A stretch of 64,000 bases of DNA, from assembly GCA_934047225.1 (NCBI GenBank), contig OW203992.1, forward strand, positions 19,705,501-19,769,500. Direction: 5' to 3'. The notes below the pieces were generated by a model. That model did not search any database and was not told where the DNA came from. It saw nothing but the letters and a program-made list of their open reading frames with translations. Position numbers and translations under genes: made by a program. Positions 11,618 through 22,917 of the stretch are shown here, piece after piece; positions within the stretch are counted from its first letter, which is position 1, and every line of letters begins with the position of its first letter. This DNA comes from Ypsolopha sequella. Taxonomy: Eukaryota; Arthropoda; Insecta; Lepidoptera; Ypsolophidae.

Positions 11618-11888
11618 TATACAGGGTGTTAAGATGATAACCTTTTTCCTTAAAACGGGGTGTTCTAGCCTTTAATATGAAGAACTTTTACTATGGGGCC
11701 AACCCTAACATCGCAAAAAATAAATCAGCTGTTTCATAGATTTTGGTCAAGTAGGTATTTAACTTTTATATGGAACAGCAGTTTTTTTTTTGTGATTTCG
11801 TGGTTGGCTTCGTAGTAAAACTTGTTAATATTCATGGATAGAACAACCTGTTTAAAGGAAAAAGGCTATCAAATTCACACCCTGTATA
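11618..11888. mobile_element. Foldback MITE with TATACAGGGTGT ends
   Basis: The left end 'tatacagggtgttaagatga' and the right end 'tcaaattcacaccctgtata' are inverted copies, and inner arms 'cctttttccttaaa' / 'tttaaaggaaaaagg' continue the pairing. TA at both ends suggests a Tc1/mariner-type target. The core ('cttttactatggggcc', 'aacagc') is shared with the elements at ~42660-42775 and 49862-50099. Confidence 0.8.
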
Positions 11889-11968
11889 TAGTATAATTAC
11901 GGTCCTATATTAAGTTCATTTAATTTAATACCTATTTTCATTTCCTAGTGACCGAATTCCGTTATTTA

Positions 11969-12236
11969 TCTAAATATATAAAAGAAGAACCTGACTGACT
12001 TTGATCGGTGAGTCCCCGTGTTTGGTACTCTGGCGAGGCCGAAGGCCAAGCTTCGTTCCAGGAGGCCGAAGGCCAAGCTACTTTCCAGGAGGCCGAAGGC
12101 CGAGTAGTGTCTTTTTCCGGCCGATCACTACACCTTGACTCCCAGAGGGATTGAGAGCACTTATAATGTTTATTTCTGAAAAAAATGTAATTTGTTTCCT
12201 GTAGGCCACGCGGGTAAAGTCGCGGACAGAAGCTAG
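11969..12236 (+). mobile_element. Complete non-autonomous Helitron-like element
   Basis: The element starts with TC (tctaaatatataaaagaaga) after an A. It ends with 'gcggacagaagctag' before a T, which is the A|TC...CTAG|T arrangement expected of a Helitron. Before the end, 'cacgcgggtaaagtcgcgg' can form the short GC hairpin typical of Helitron 3' termini. Inside are three 'gaggccgaaggccaag'-type units. It carries no Rep/helicase frame. Its 3' half matches 35840-36086. Confidence 0.75.
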
Positions 12237-12440
12237 TATATTATAATTTGACATAATTAATTTACATAATTTTACTTACATCCTGGGTCCGAAATAAATA
12301 AATATTTATCCTTAATAAATATTTGTCTCAATCGGTAAGCCTAAGGCCCTTAGTTGGAGGTTATAAAATTATTTATTTAATTACATGAGATGATATAATA
12401 AGACATAATGAATGACATGACGTAAGCCGTTATAATAATA

Positions 12441-12857
12441 GGTCTTTACATATGAAATTGCCGAAATTTTTATACAAATTCATGAGTTCATAATTCCTGG
12501 AATTCAATAGATATTTCCATTATTTGTTTTTTTGTTTGAAAGTTGATTTCAAGGTTTTACATCTACGTATTAAACTTTGTTTTTATTGTCAGTTTGATAA
12601 CCAAAATTAAACTTTCAAAAACAGTTCTTCATAAATGCCATCCGTTTCCATGATAAGATTCGTAATCATTTTTACAGCTGACACTTTTCAAAAATAAAAT
12701 GAAAGTTTATGATAGCTTAATGTTGTCTCATTCATACACAAAAGACATTACATAATTTGGATTTGCCATTCCTAAAAAAAATGCAAAAATGTTAGTACTG
12801 AAAATTGAGTTTCCTTCAAATTCTATATAGAAAACGGCAATTTCATATGTAAACACC
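12441..12857. mobile_element. Tc1/mariner-type MITE, ~417 bp, TA target
   Basis: The left TIR ggtctttacatatgaaattg (then ccg) and the right TIR cggcaatttcatatgtaaac (then acc) are inverted copies and are flanked by TA on each side. The interior is AT-rich and non-coding. Confidence 0.85.
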
Positions 12858-13381
12858 TAATATTATGAATTACTTTGGAATTGCACTAAGTTGTCTAATT
12901 TAGTCATCAAGCACCTCGCGTGCTATTTAGATATTTATAACTTTGTCAACGACATCAAATAATAACAACTATGTTTTATTGCTGTCCACATTTTTTATTC
13001 CAACAACTCATTTCTTCTTATGGCTTTATAACTAGATTCGTCATTACGATGCATTGCTGGTCTACATTTAGTCGTATAACCTTATAACGCTTGTTGCTGC
13101 GTAAGAGCAGATAAAGTAGTCAATTATCGCATCAGTCGTGTAATGGTCGAGGTGATATCAAGTACAATTATTAGTGCATTAGCAGCTCGGTGAGGTAGTT
13201 ATGGAACTCTTGCGCATATGGCTACACGTACTGGATTAAAATCTCTATAACTACCCTTTTTAATAGATACTCAAGCCTGTACGCAGAAAGATGGAGGGTG
13301 TTAAAATATGATGATTTCTGTTATAATTTTAATTGCACGTCGTAGAAACTAGGCGATTTTAATTTATAGCAAAAATCAACG
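12858..13381. other. AT-rich intronic DNA, nothing recognised
   Basis: No supported feature was seen. Confidence 0.5.
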
Positions 13382-13660
13382 TTAACTGCAAATTCAAATT
13401 CAAATAGTTTATTTTGCAAAGCAGGTATAGATATATACACTTTTTACACGTCAAATTTAGTCTAAAAAAGAAAATATATGTGATAAAATAATAAATGTAC
13501 ATGAACTAAATTAAAGGTCTATTTAATTTATGTAGCAATATATTTACGATTTAAATGATAGGTAAAATATATATTATACAAGGTAAAATCCAATCAGCCA
13601 CCCGAACCCATACCGGAAACCCGGCCAGGGACCAGGAACAAGGTTCAATGATCACCAACA
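13382..13660 (-). mobile_element. 5'-truncated LINE copy (3' UTR only)
   Basis: This matches the 3' untranslated part of the LINE at 50100-53018 in the same orientation: 'agtttattttgcaaag' at the tail, then 'aataaatgtacatgaacta', 'tttatgtagcaatata' and 'acccggccagggaccaggaa'. The 'aaattcaaattcaaat' at its left is the reversed 3' tail. No coding part is retained. Confidence 0.8.
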
Positions 13661-14342
13661 ATGATCTGCTGCAATGTATTTAGAAACAAAAACAGTTAAT
13701 TTATATTTACCAATAAACTTACTTCCATGGCTTCTTTCTACAAATAGGTAGCAACCAATTATAATAAAATTATAAGAAATTCCAACAATAGGTAAGCACC
13801 TTTAAAATGATCTAATAATCTAAAGTTGAACATAAGTAGCATTCCCGTACCCTGTTGTTGTAACGAGTTCGCGCTTCAAGGAGTTTAATTGCTTTGTTCT
13901 ATTTTTATTGTTATTTTTTATTATCACGACCTAAGTTTCAAAACTATTGCATGCTAACTGAATTATATTTTTCAACAGTAATTAAGTAAGTTTGCTACGA
14001 TTTCAGGATGTTGACACAAAGATTTATAATCCGTAAAATTTTATTACTGCTGCCATTATAGGCCATTAAAACACATATTTTATAGGTAATAATGTGTTGT
14101 GTAAACTTGTGTTAAAATATTTTTTCATCATGCCTCTAATATAATAAAATTATTATATAAAAATATTATATAAAATATTATAAAATTACTGTAATTATAT
14201 AACATATGCATGCATCGCACTCGTTCCAGCTTTAAAATATTGCAAAGTTTCTGAAATGTGACAAAGTCATCCATCTAGCCAACCAGCCTGGTTCTTCCGC
14301 TACTGGAAACTCGGGAAAGCCGACCAGTTTCAGCAGATATAC
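13661..14342. other. AT-rich intronic DNA, nothing recognised
   Basis: No supported feature was seen. Confidence 0.5.
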
Positions 14343-14598
14343 CCCCGGTTTCTGAAAGGCCAATCAATGTTAACAGTAGATTAAAAAATAATTTTCTGCG
14401 GACTAAGCCAGAAAAAGTGCGAATTTTACATTGAAATCAAAAATTAACTAAGTTAATTATCATTAATTATTTTCATTAATTCATTAATTATTGATTCATC
14501 ACTATTCAGACTTCATATATGTTTTATTTTCACCGTTATTTGCGGTTAAAGTTTTTTTAATCTACTGTTAACTTTGATTGGCCTTTCAGAAACCGGGG
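14343..14598. mobile_element. Foldback MITE, CCCCGGTTTCTG ends
   Basis: The left end 'ccccggtttctgaaaggcca' continuing to 'gttaacagtagattaaaaaa' is matched in reverse by the right end 'tggcctttcagaaaccgggg'. The ~255-bp element has no coding content. Confidence 0.88.
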
Positions 14599-15530
14599 CT
14601 TAGACTGCCTTAATCTAGGCTAGTGAAGACGTTTACGCGACGACGTTACCCCTCACACTGTATGTATGTAAGCCGTTTTTATATAAATCATGAATTATCC
14701 TCAAGTCTCATTTAGTTTTATTATTTAATAGCAATATTATTAATTTTTATTAAGTAGTTTATTTTGCGCGCACACATGTATCTATACCGACCCAAATATT
14801 CACTTTCAGGCTTGGTTTGCTGGAAGAAATCTCAGTTTTGAGATAAGCTCGCTACTGTACATTATCCCATACTGTAATGAATTTATCTCTGTACAATACA
14901 GAATTAAGAATGTTTTATTATTATCCTTATTACTGAAAACATTATTAAAAGATCCGAAGATTGATTTTTGTTTTAATTGCACTATACGTAGTACAATTAC
15001 TAATAATCACTCATAATTAAATCAAGTAATATGCTTTAAGCCTCTATATTAATTCTAATTTATGCCTAAAACAATTCCAGATTCTGGCTCGGATTCATTT
15101 ATAATGATAAATGATCATATAATAGATTATTAATTATTGCTTGATTATTTATTAATATACAAATTAAGTTCTCATCAAAAATATTTTTATGCTGTTTAGG
15201 AAAACGTTTAATAAGTATTAGTGTTTATCAAACTACATATACAGCTACAACACTAATAGTAGCAAGTAACAACCATCCGCATTTGCATATTGAGTAGGTT
15301 GTATTTGACAACTAATGGGACATAACATCGTCACGCCATGTGCAGCAGAACATCATACGTTCATGCGCAATAAACCTTGAACTTCTGACAATGTTGCCAA
15401 CAAAAAAAAAAAATGAAAAAAAATCTTTAAGGATTTCACACAAGTTCACGAATCGGAAACACTCTGACACCCGCTTGAGGATACGACCATAAATTGATTA
15501 TCTATGTATATCTTTTAAATTTTTACAAGG
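14599..15530. other. AT-rich intronic DNA, nothing recognised
   Basis: No supported feature was seen. Confidence 0.5.
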
Positions 15531-15860
15531 TGGTAGAGCTAATGCCGAGCTCGAGTGTGGAGGTACCACCATCTTACTCGCAAACCTCCCCGAAATCATT
15601 CGGGGGAGAGTAAGAGGACAGCTCTCAGGCACCACCAGATGGCCCACCATGCTTGGGACCGATTGAAGGCGGTATATCCATCCCCAATTGCCGGCCTTTT
15701 TATAAAACAGACTGGTGACGGGCAGTGGCGTCACTGGTGCGATCGTTTTGGTACCGCGCTCACCAACCCGCCTGCCCAGCGTCAATGAGTATGCGCATTT
15801 CTTCCAGAAGAACCGCCAAAAGTGGCGAAATCTTGGAAAGGCCTATATATATAAGGCCAT
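15531..15860. other. GC-richer block of unknown nature
   Basis: Bases ~15531-15790 are GC-richer than both flanks and contain 'gaaatcattcgggggagagt' and 'caattgccggcctttttata'. Open frames of 77-95 residues overlap in three frames on both strands. None has a recognisable domain and no splice or poly(A) signal singles one out, so no gene is called. It may be a repeat. Confidence 0.35.
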
Positions 15861-16267
15861 CCATCTTTTTTATTTATTTATCTCTATGTTTAATCATCAC
15901 TCATTATGGAATTATAAAACACTGGTGTTTACAAGTTTCTTCGCAAACTGTAGGTTCAAAACCCAATGAACCGCGAAACGTTCGTTTACGTCACGAACGC
16001 GTGCGCCGGTGCACTGCAGGTGAACGAGATAACTAACTTGATACAAATCGGTACGAGAGACCGTTTAAAACACGTTCCGGAATACTTAACATCAGAGGCG
16101 AAAAGTGCGCATTCCAACACTCTCCACTGCATAAATAATACTCGGAATAACATTAATTTATTTGCCATTGCTTTAAACATTCGAAATTTAAAAAAAAACG
16201 GCTGTAAATTTTTCCGATATTTCACAAATGAAAGAAAGAAAGAAAGAAGAAGGAAAAGCACTTTATT

Positions 16268-16715
16268 TCAGATACCACCGACACGAGAAAAACTACACAC
16301 ATACAAAATCACAAACAATAAAAACGAACAAGCAGTAAATAAAATGCAGACAAGACCTGAGACCACTATGACCATTGAAGCGATGAAATTCCCATCACTT
16401 AGGACAGCCACACAGGTACTCAGTATGATCGAGTCATTTGCTCCAGTAGGGTCTACGTCGTTAGTAATCGTAATCATAGACCTGCAGCTGATTACTTGAG
16501 ATTAATATCAGTACTTACTCCAAGTCAACGGCTGATGTAATTATCTTCGCGAACGAAGCCAGGAATTTGTCTTGCTTATCTACCGATGACGGGAACACCG
16601 TCTCAGCTAATTGAAACAGGAGAAAAACGATCGCCAGCCACTGGATTGTTTTATTGAACACCAGGCTCGTACTTAGGGTTCGAGGGTTCAAGAGATTCAG
16701 ACCCGCGTTGTCTAA
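16268..16715 (-). CDS. Unrecognised exon-like pair with hydrophobic leader
   Basis: Minus-strand bases 16715-16515 form an uninterrupted frame. Its middle (TIQWLAIVFLLFQLAETVF) looks like a signal peptide, followed by SSVDKQDKFLASFAKIITSA. It stops at TAA (16517-16515), but that TAA lies inside GTAAGT (donor GT 16518-16517). Splicing 37 nt to CAG|GTC (16482/16481) keeps the frame and joins a second part: DVDPTGANDSIILSTCVAVL, then a membrane-like stretch. That part ends in TGA (16270-16268) overlapping a poly(A) signal AATAAA (16267-16262). No initiator Met lies upstream, so a further 5' exon or decay is implied. A 37-nt intron is short for an insect. It could be a small membrane or secreted protein, a chemoreceptor fragment, or a pseudogene. 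The family is not recognised. Confidence 0.3.
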
Positions 16716-16847
16716 TTACATTAAGTAAATTCATTTCATTTGCATTATACTCTTACATTGAAAAAAAGCTTGCAAAAGTTTTTGAAATATGATTTCTAAC
16801 GCGGTTACGTCGAATATAGTGTTAAAACTAAAAATATGAGATGTTCA

Positions 16848-17680
16848 TCTGTATATATAAAATTCAAAGTCCTGACTGACTGACTGACTGACTGACTGAC
16901 TGACTGACTGATATATCAACGCACAGCCTAAACCACTGGTCCTAGAGACTTGAAATTTTGCATATAGATACCTTATATAGTGTAGGCATCCACTAAGAAA
17001 GGATTTTTCAAAATTCACCCCCTAAAGGGGTGAAACGGGGGTCCAAAGTTTGTATCGGGAAACAAGATTAGTTAGACTATTTTATTCGAGACTTCACAAG
17101 AGTACTCCTATCTATAAATGAGTAAACATATGTTTCAGGTTTTTTCAGAATTCCACCCCTAAAAGGGGGAAATGGGGTGACAAATTCTGAAAATCAACAT
17201 GGGTATCGTTTGTATGGTTTATCGGGTCGCTGATTACGAAAACAACAACGATTTTAAAATCCAACGTAGTGGACGTAAAAAAGGCATTTCCTGAATTCAA
17301 CCCCTAAAAAGGGGAAATGGGGTGACAAAGTCTGAAAACCAACATGGGTATCGTTTGTATGGTTTATCGGGTCGCTGATTACGAAAACAACAACGATTTC
17401 TAAATCCAACGTAGTGGACGTGAAATACCATCATCCCCTGTTGGGGTGCGATGGGGTTGATATGTTGAAATGTGTAAATATCAATATGGGTGTCGTTTTT
17501 ATGGTTTTTTGGGACGTTAATTATGAAAATGGCATCGATTTTGAAATTTAATATAGTGGACATGAAAATTCTTGAAAGTATGTGTGCCAGAGCAAATCGG
17601 CTGTAACAGACGAACAGACAGACAGCCACACAAGTGATCCTATTAGGATTCCATTTTTTCCTTTTGAGGTATCTATCTAT
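16848..17680 (+). mobile_element. 5' part of a Helitron-like repeat with internal tandem units
   Basis: A TC start (tctgtatatataaaattcaa) follows an A, then comes (CTGA)n at 16872-16911 and the phrase 'gacttgaaattttgcatata' typical of lepidopteran repeats. From ~17135 to 17580 there are three ~140-bp units built on 'gggtatcgtttgtatggttt', 'gggtcgctgattacgaaaac' and 'tccaacgtagtggacgt'. The third unit is diverged. No 3' end is seen here; it may pair with the Helitron end at 36086 beyond the giant insertion. Confidence 0.6.
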
Positions 17681-17788
17681 CTATATATCCGTAGATGTGA
17701 AGCATATAAATAATAAAAACAATTAATATACGATATATTTCGACTCCTACTGTGGAGTCGTCATCAGTCGAATGTCTATATATCCACA

Positions 17789-17812
17789 ATCTATCTATCT
17801 ATCTATCTGTCC

Positions 17813-17846
<34 letters not shown>

Positions 17847-17848
17847 AT
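17789..17848. repeat. (ATCT)n microsatellite
   Basis: About 15 tetranucleotide units, interrupted once by 'gtcc'. Confidence 0.95.
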
Positions 17849-17849
17849 C

Positions 17850-18071
17850 TTTCAATATCCCAGCAAAATATTTTTGGAATGGAAGGTTGAAAGGGTTGGA
17901 CCACGGGGTACCAAAAAAAATTCTTTTTTTATGTGAAAACTTTGACGGCCTGTTTCTCCCAAACGGCTAGACTTAGACCCATGTTGATGGGTGTCTAGGA
18001 AAAGGTTTCGACGAGATCTACCCGCCGAAAGTGTCAAAACTTTACAGGCCCGTATCTCCCAAACAGCTAAT
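17850..18071. repeat. Left half of the repeat hit by the giant element
   Basis: It contains units with 'ctcccaaacggctag', 'gacccatgttgatgg' and 'gacgagatcta'. The continuation after the giant insertion (35500 onwards) begins 'gctatagacccatgttcatg' and 'ggcaagatctag', so the two sides are parts of one older sequence. TAAT at 18068-18071 is the left copy of the target duplication. Confidence 0.8.
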
Positions 18072-20684
18072 TGTACTAAACCCTGTAACACTACCCTTTG
18101 TCTCTCACTGAACTCCATCGACCCGAATAACAACCCACTTATAACCTACATAGTTTAACGTTTGGTGCTTAATAGAAATGATTTTAACAGATATATGGCC
18201 AGAGTGTGATCGTCAGATTAGAACCTTACGTTGCGCCTTAAGTAGTAACCCAAATTCTTTAGAAGCGATTCAGAGATGAAGATAGCTAACAAACCCTTAT
18301 TAATAGTCCTGTTCTAAAATATAACTTATCTTTCACGTGCTAAGTAAATTGGACATAAAATAATTAAAACCAAATTCGTAGATTTAGATAGTAAAATCAG
18401 AAAATATAAAGTATTGGTAAAATGTTCAGATTAGAAATTTCACTGTTTGTCAGTTAAGCCAATATATGAAAGTCATAGAGATAATACTTTGTAAACAAAT
18501 CTAGATGTAAAATTCATTAATGTTTCAAATAATAAAAAGGTGAATAAAATCTCTGTAGCAATTCTGCGCCAGTCAGCCTCTTAAGAGGCTATGTGAATTT
18601 ACTATGTTAGACTATACCCGTTACTTAAGATGATACATCACATTCATATTTTGTTTGTTTATGTTATGAATAAAATGCATTATTATTATTTTTTTTTAAT
18701 AACCACTACCAGTAATTGGGGATGGATGAGGTGAGGTATTTCTGAGTTTGAAATTTAATAATTTATTGATGATCAAAGCTGAATAGTATTCTAACAGCTG
18801 ACCTTTATGTATGTTGTAGAACTTATTACTCGATAGATACTTCTATACGAAAATTACTAATTTAGCTGGTAATCTTCGAATAAGTCCATAGGACAGTGAG
18901 TAAAATTCTCACATCTGTGATTATCTGGTCAATAAAATAGAGACTCAAAGAAAGCCATATTGGCAACTTCTCAGAAGTACCTTCCCTTGGATGTGGAATA
19001 CCCCCGTGACTTTTTTTAGTGTATACTTTTTTTTTTTAATTCTAAATTTAAGATTTATTTATTTATTTTTTATTTTACGCGCCTATGTTGGTTCCCTGAC
19101 TACACAGCTCTGGTAAAGAACCAACAAGAAATCCAGAGCGTCCCTACCATCATAGTAACCAAAACTACAAACGACACAAATAATCCAACAGAATGATTTC
19201 AGATTTCTAACTTATGGCTATCTTGTGTTTCTGTACCAAATATATTTTATTTGTTCTTATGTCATTGGTAAGCTAAACTACCCCATTTCAGTGTATAGTT
19301 AGCTCGTGGCTGTATTTTGCCTGACAAAAGAACAAGTACATCTATACAAATACACCAAATGTTACTAATTATATACTTGAGTAACAAATATTGAAATCAC
19401 TCGTGTTGCACCATGTCCCATTCAAAGATTCAGTCTCTTTAACAGATCTACTCAAATAGTGACTGACAGTTAAAATTAATTTCTTAGATACTGCTGGTAA
19501 TACTCAACTTAAAGTTGCTATGTCAATTTGACAAAACCATCTAGTAAAAAACTTAGACTTTCATATTCAGCGTACAGTCATTCTGTTTACTATTCAATAG
19601 AGAATTTCTATCAAGTCAAAATTGTAAGTTGCTTCAGTAATAAACTTCTCTAATACAATCGTCTTTGTTGTATTTGATGCAAGTCAGATAAGTACAAATT
19701 TCTACCAGGTTGGAATTTTACCCATTTTCTAAAAATCTCCAAGTTTCAGTAAGGTTTTTACATAATAAGTCTCAAATATATTAAAACTTTTGAATACAAT
19801 AAATTAGGCTTTCAACCCTCATTTCATGTAAGAAAGTTTACTTTAAAAATCATTGATTTTCTAGTAATATGAAACTACTGTGACTTTCATCCTTAACAGT
19901 ATTGCAGTTATTTATGTAGTCAATTTTATAACTACACTCAGTAGAATAATTTCAATATATTTTGAAAGAGAAATCTGCTCTAGGTAATTTAGTATTAAAA
20001 ATACTAATAGAACTTTGTTTTTGTTCTAAAGATGTATTCATTTAATTCCATTGACGAAGAACAACTTTTACTACCCCATATTTGGTGTATAGTATCAGTT
20101 AAGGCTTTTATTTTGCCAGACAAGGGAAAGCATTTATGCAAACAAATACATCATGTTATGTACTTCAAGTTTATTGAACATTTATAAGAATTGAAATTAT
20201 TCTCTTGAATAAAGATTTCCCGAACTATTTTCACGGTATTTAGTTTATTAGTTACTTACTCAATTGAGTAATAAAAGAAAATCCGAAACATTCTATATTT
20301 CATCTAGGTTCTACTCTGTATCAATGCAGTCATTTCGACAAGGGAGTAAGTAAGTAAATACTGACTAAAAGGTTCGTCAGTCTGCTATACTCTATTTTGG
20401 ATTCTTATATACCAAACTATTTGATTTTACTTTATAACTTAATGTTTACTACGAACTGACCTTAAAAAGGGTTTGATAGGTACTACAGTTATGAACTTTT
20501 ATGGTCTAGAATACATTTCATCAACCTGAATTCTAAATCTAGGCTTTCTATGTTATTTAGGCATATTTTGTGCCAAACTCAAGTCTCTTTATTTCTTGAA
20601 AGAAATACCTAAGTAAATACAATATTTTAAGACATAATTAAATGGTGAAACTTATGTTTCCTATCATTTCATATTTATTGCCAA

Positions 20685-20941
20685 TATTAAAGCCCTATGC
20701 CCTAGCATTCAAAATTAGTGTTCTGTGGGCATATAAAACCCTCTTAGATAAACAATGAAACTATTTCAGTATCAAAGCCCTATGCCCTTACATTCAAAGT
20801 TTAAGTTCTTTGGACTTATAAAGCCCTCTCAGATAAACAATGAAACTATTTGAATATCAAAGCCTTATGTCCTTACATTCAAAATTGGAGTTCTTTGGAC
20901 TTTAAAGCCCTCTCAGATAAGTAAACAATGAAACTATTTGT
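20685..20941. repeat. Triplet of ~85-bp tandem units inside the LTR
   Basis: The units begin at 20685, 20770 and 20855 with 'tatyaaagccytatgyccy' and end in 'aacaatgaaactattt'. The same triplet is present in the right LTR at 33371-33627. Confidence 0.9.
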
Positions 20942-21442
20942 CAGACAAACTAGTCAACAACAACCTATTCCTGAATCACTAACTCTAATTTTCAGAGGTT
21001 CCTATCTACTTGAAAACTTGTAACCTATCATAATTGAATTTATTGACCTATTTTCCCTGAACAATGAAGAAAGTTACCTGAAACCTCCCACTATGCATAA
21101 TTTCTAAAAAAACCTATTAATGTCCTAACAATAGACTTGAATTTTTGGAATTTACCTACCTAACATTTGGCCCTAAAATCAAATGTTCCTAGGCTTTTAA
21201 ATGTGTGAATTTTCAAAGCTAGAGGTCCGTCACCTCACATTTACAATTAAACGTGTGTGTGGTTGTATATTGTGCTAGCAAACACCATACAACCCCTCAA
21301 CTAATCGACAGAAAGAAGTGAGGCAAGTTGAAACCTCTCTGTGTGCCTAACACCCTAAAACTTTGCCCTACTCAGACAGGGGGTGATACAGTAGGTAAAA
21401 AGGACGTCACCCCGCTGGCTGGGATAGCCTATATGATCATGT

Positions 21443-21483
21443 GTATATATAAATATATAGATATGAGACCATGACCAGCTCAG
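21443..21483 (+). promoter_or_regulatory. Candidate plus-strand core promoter in the LTR
   Basis: An AT run 'tatataaatatatag' (21443-21457) is followed by TCAGT (21479-21483), an arthropod initiator match ~30 bases from the second TATATAG. It is an alternative or antisense start. The right LTR has the same sequence at 34129-34169. Confidence 0.3.
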
Positions 21484-22239
21484 TCAGATGACAAAGGACA
21501 GAACAAATCGCAGCCTCTTCACGGCTCGGACGCTTTGCCATAAACATCGCCTTTCATGGAGGATGTGTTTCCAGTATGTAAAACTGGCGCAAGGCCATCC
21601 CAGACGCTTGCTTCCCTCCAGAGGAGGTTAAAACTAGACTCTGTCGTTCACACCAGTAGGTGACCTGAATCTAGCCCAGAGCGACCTCCGCTCTGTAAGC
21701 TCCCTGCCTGACTCTTCAAGATATCCCAGCGACTAGCCCTATGCCATTGTTACCCTGGTACATCTTCCCGTTTCCACGTCCGGCATTACTAAGAAGAGAC
21801 CATACTCCCTTCCTCCCCATCAACCCCTGAATCGACCTATGCACTATTACATTATTTAGGAACGTACTTTAATTTCGGAACTTGAAAAGACGATTATCGA
21901 ACCCTTTACATAACGCGGAATCTAGCTCGTTCGCTCGTTCACCCTACACGAATTCAAACGCGTTTGTGTCAATCGCCGAGTCGGAAAAGTCAAAAACTAT
22001 TGACCATAACCGAATCTATTTACGAAAAAAGGGCATTCCGCCACCTAAAAGCTAACGCGACGCGAAATGGTCCCGAGACCTAACGAACAGATAGATTGAC
22101 ACATTCCGTATTTTAATCGCAAATTCCGAAAACAAAATCACTATTAAAACAAACAAAAACTTCCCCAAACAAACTCGAAAATGAACTACTCCTTTAAGAC
22201 TTCTTGCAGCACTTCCACTGACGGCGGTGTAAAATTGAA

Positions 22240-22273
22240 TGACCTCCCACCCTACATTTCACCCATTTATATA
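22240..22273 (-). promoter_or_regulatory. Candidate LTR core promoter (TATA plus initiator)
   Basis: On the minus strand TATATAAA (22273-22266) precedes TCATTC, whose A (22240) lies 33 bases downstream. This is normal insect TATA-to-initiator spacing. The right-LTR counterpart is at 34951-34918, where it could drive the whole element. It starts ~580 bp into the LTR, leaving over 4.1 kb for R-U5. Confidence 0.45.
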
Positions 22274-22818
22274 CTAAACGTGATATCAGCGTTATCAGTG
22301 CTATCGGCGTAAACGGTGCTAACGGTGTTATGTGCGCTTTCGTGCAGAACGAACAAAAGTGAGACAACCAAACAAGAGTAATAGAGATGGCAACATAACA
22401 ACAAAACATGGCAACAGCATATACTCGGCGTAAGCAGGACAGGACAAAAATATACAAGTAAGAGTGAAAGAGATAGACACATGGTGACAAGCCTAAGGCG
22501 TCATCTAGTCTACGTGGCAACAACTTGGCAGTTGCGTGACAACAACAGCTAATTTAGGGTTCACGCATAATTGGAAACCATAATGTTTGAAATTGAAAGT
22601 TTATTCTTAATTCCTTCCATATTGGACCGATTGTTTGGGCCGGTGGTTGAGTTTACTGTATTTATCATTTAAAATCAGTTATTCTACGCGATCGATTTCA
22701 ATTTGCTTTATTTATTTCAACGTGATTTATTTGATTACATACAACAATCTTCCTGCCCATTATCATAACATTTATTTGTGAATTGAGACGTGAACAGATG
22801 AGGTACGATCTGTCACAG

Positions 22819-22834
22819 CGCTTTCCCCAAAATT
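22819..22834 (-). other. Polypurine-tract candidate
   Basis: Read on the minus strand, AATTTT precedes GGGGAAAGCG and then TGTGACAG, the start of the LTR. A T-rich box followed by a G-rich purine run next to the 3' LTR is the usual plus-strand primer layout of LTR elements. The opposite end has no such run. Confidence 0.45.
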
Positions 22835-22917
22835 TACGCAGATTAGCAAGCCTTAAACGAAGGAAATTTTCTCTCCCATCATTCACAAATACACGATAAC
22901 AATGTTCACTCTGATAT

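Larger units (their letters stand above)
18072..22817 (-). repeat. Left long terminal repeat, 4746 bp
   Basis: A direct copy lies 12,686 bp downstream. That offset holds at every point checked (18072, 20641, 21841) until an 8-bp 'gctcgttc' unit, doubled at 21925-21940, shifts it to 12,678. One substitution was noticed (c at 22277, t at 34955). The LTR contains a local triplet of ~85-bp units at 20685-20941. A 109-residue minus frame at 22194-22523 is conserved in both copies only because they are nearly identical. Confidence 0.92.

Noticed and set aside
15966..16499. 177-residue plus-strand frame
   Set aside because: It is Asn/Lys/Thr-rich, includes a run of simple GAAA repeats, and lies opposite a better-supported exon-like pair with splice and poly(A) signals. 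It is probably a chance frame.
22194..22523. 109-residue minus frame present in both LTRs
   Set aside because: It overlaps the candidate TATA and start site, is Cys/Leu/Ser-rich without a motif, and its repetition only reflects the near-identity of the LTRs.
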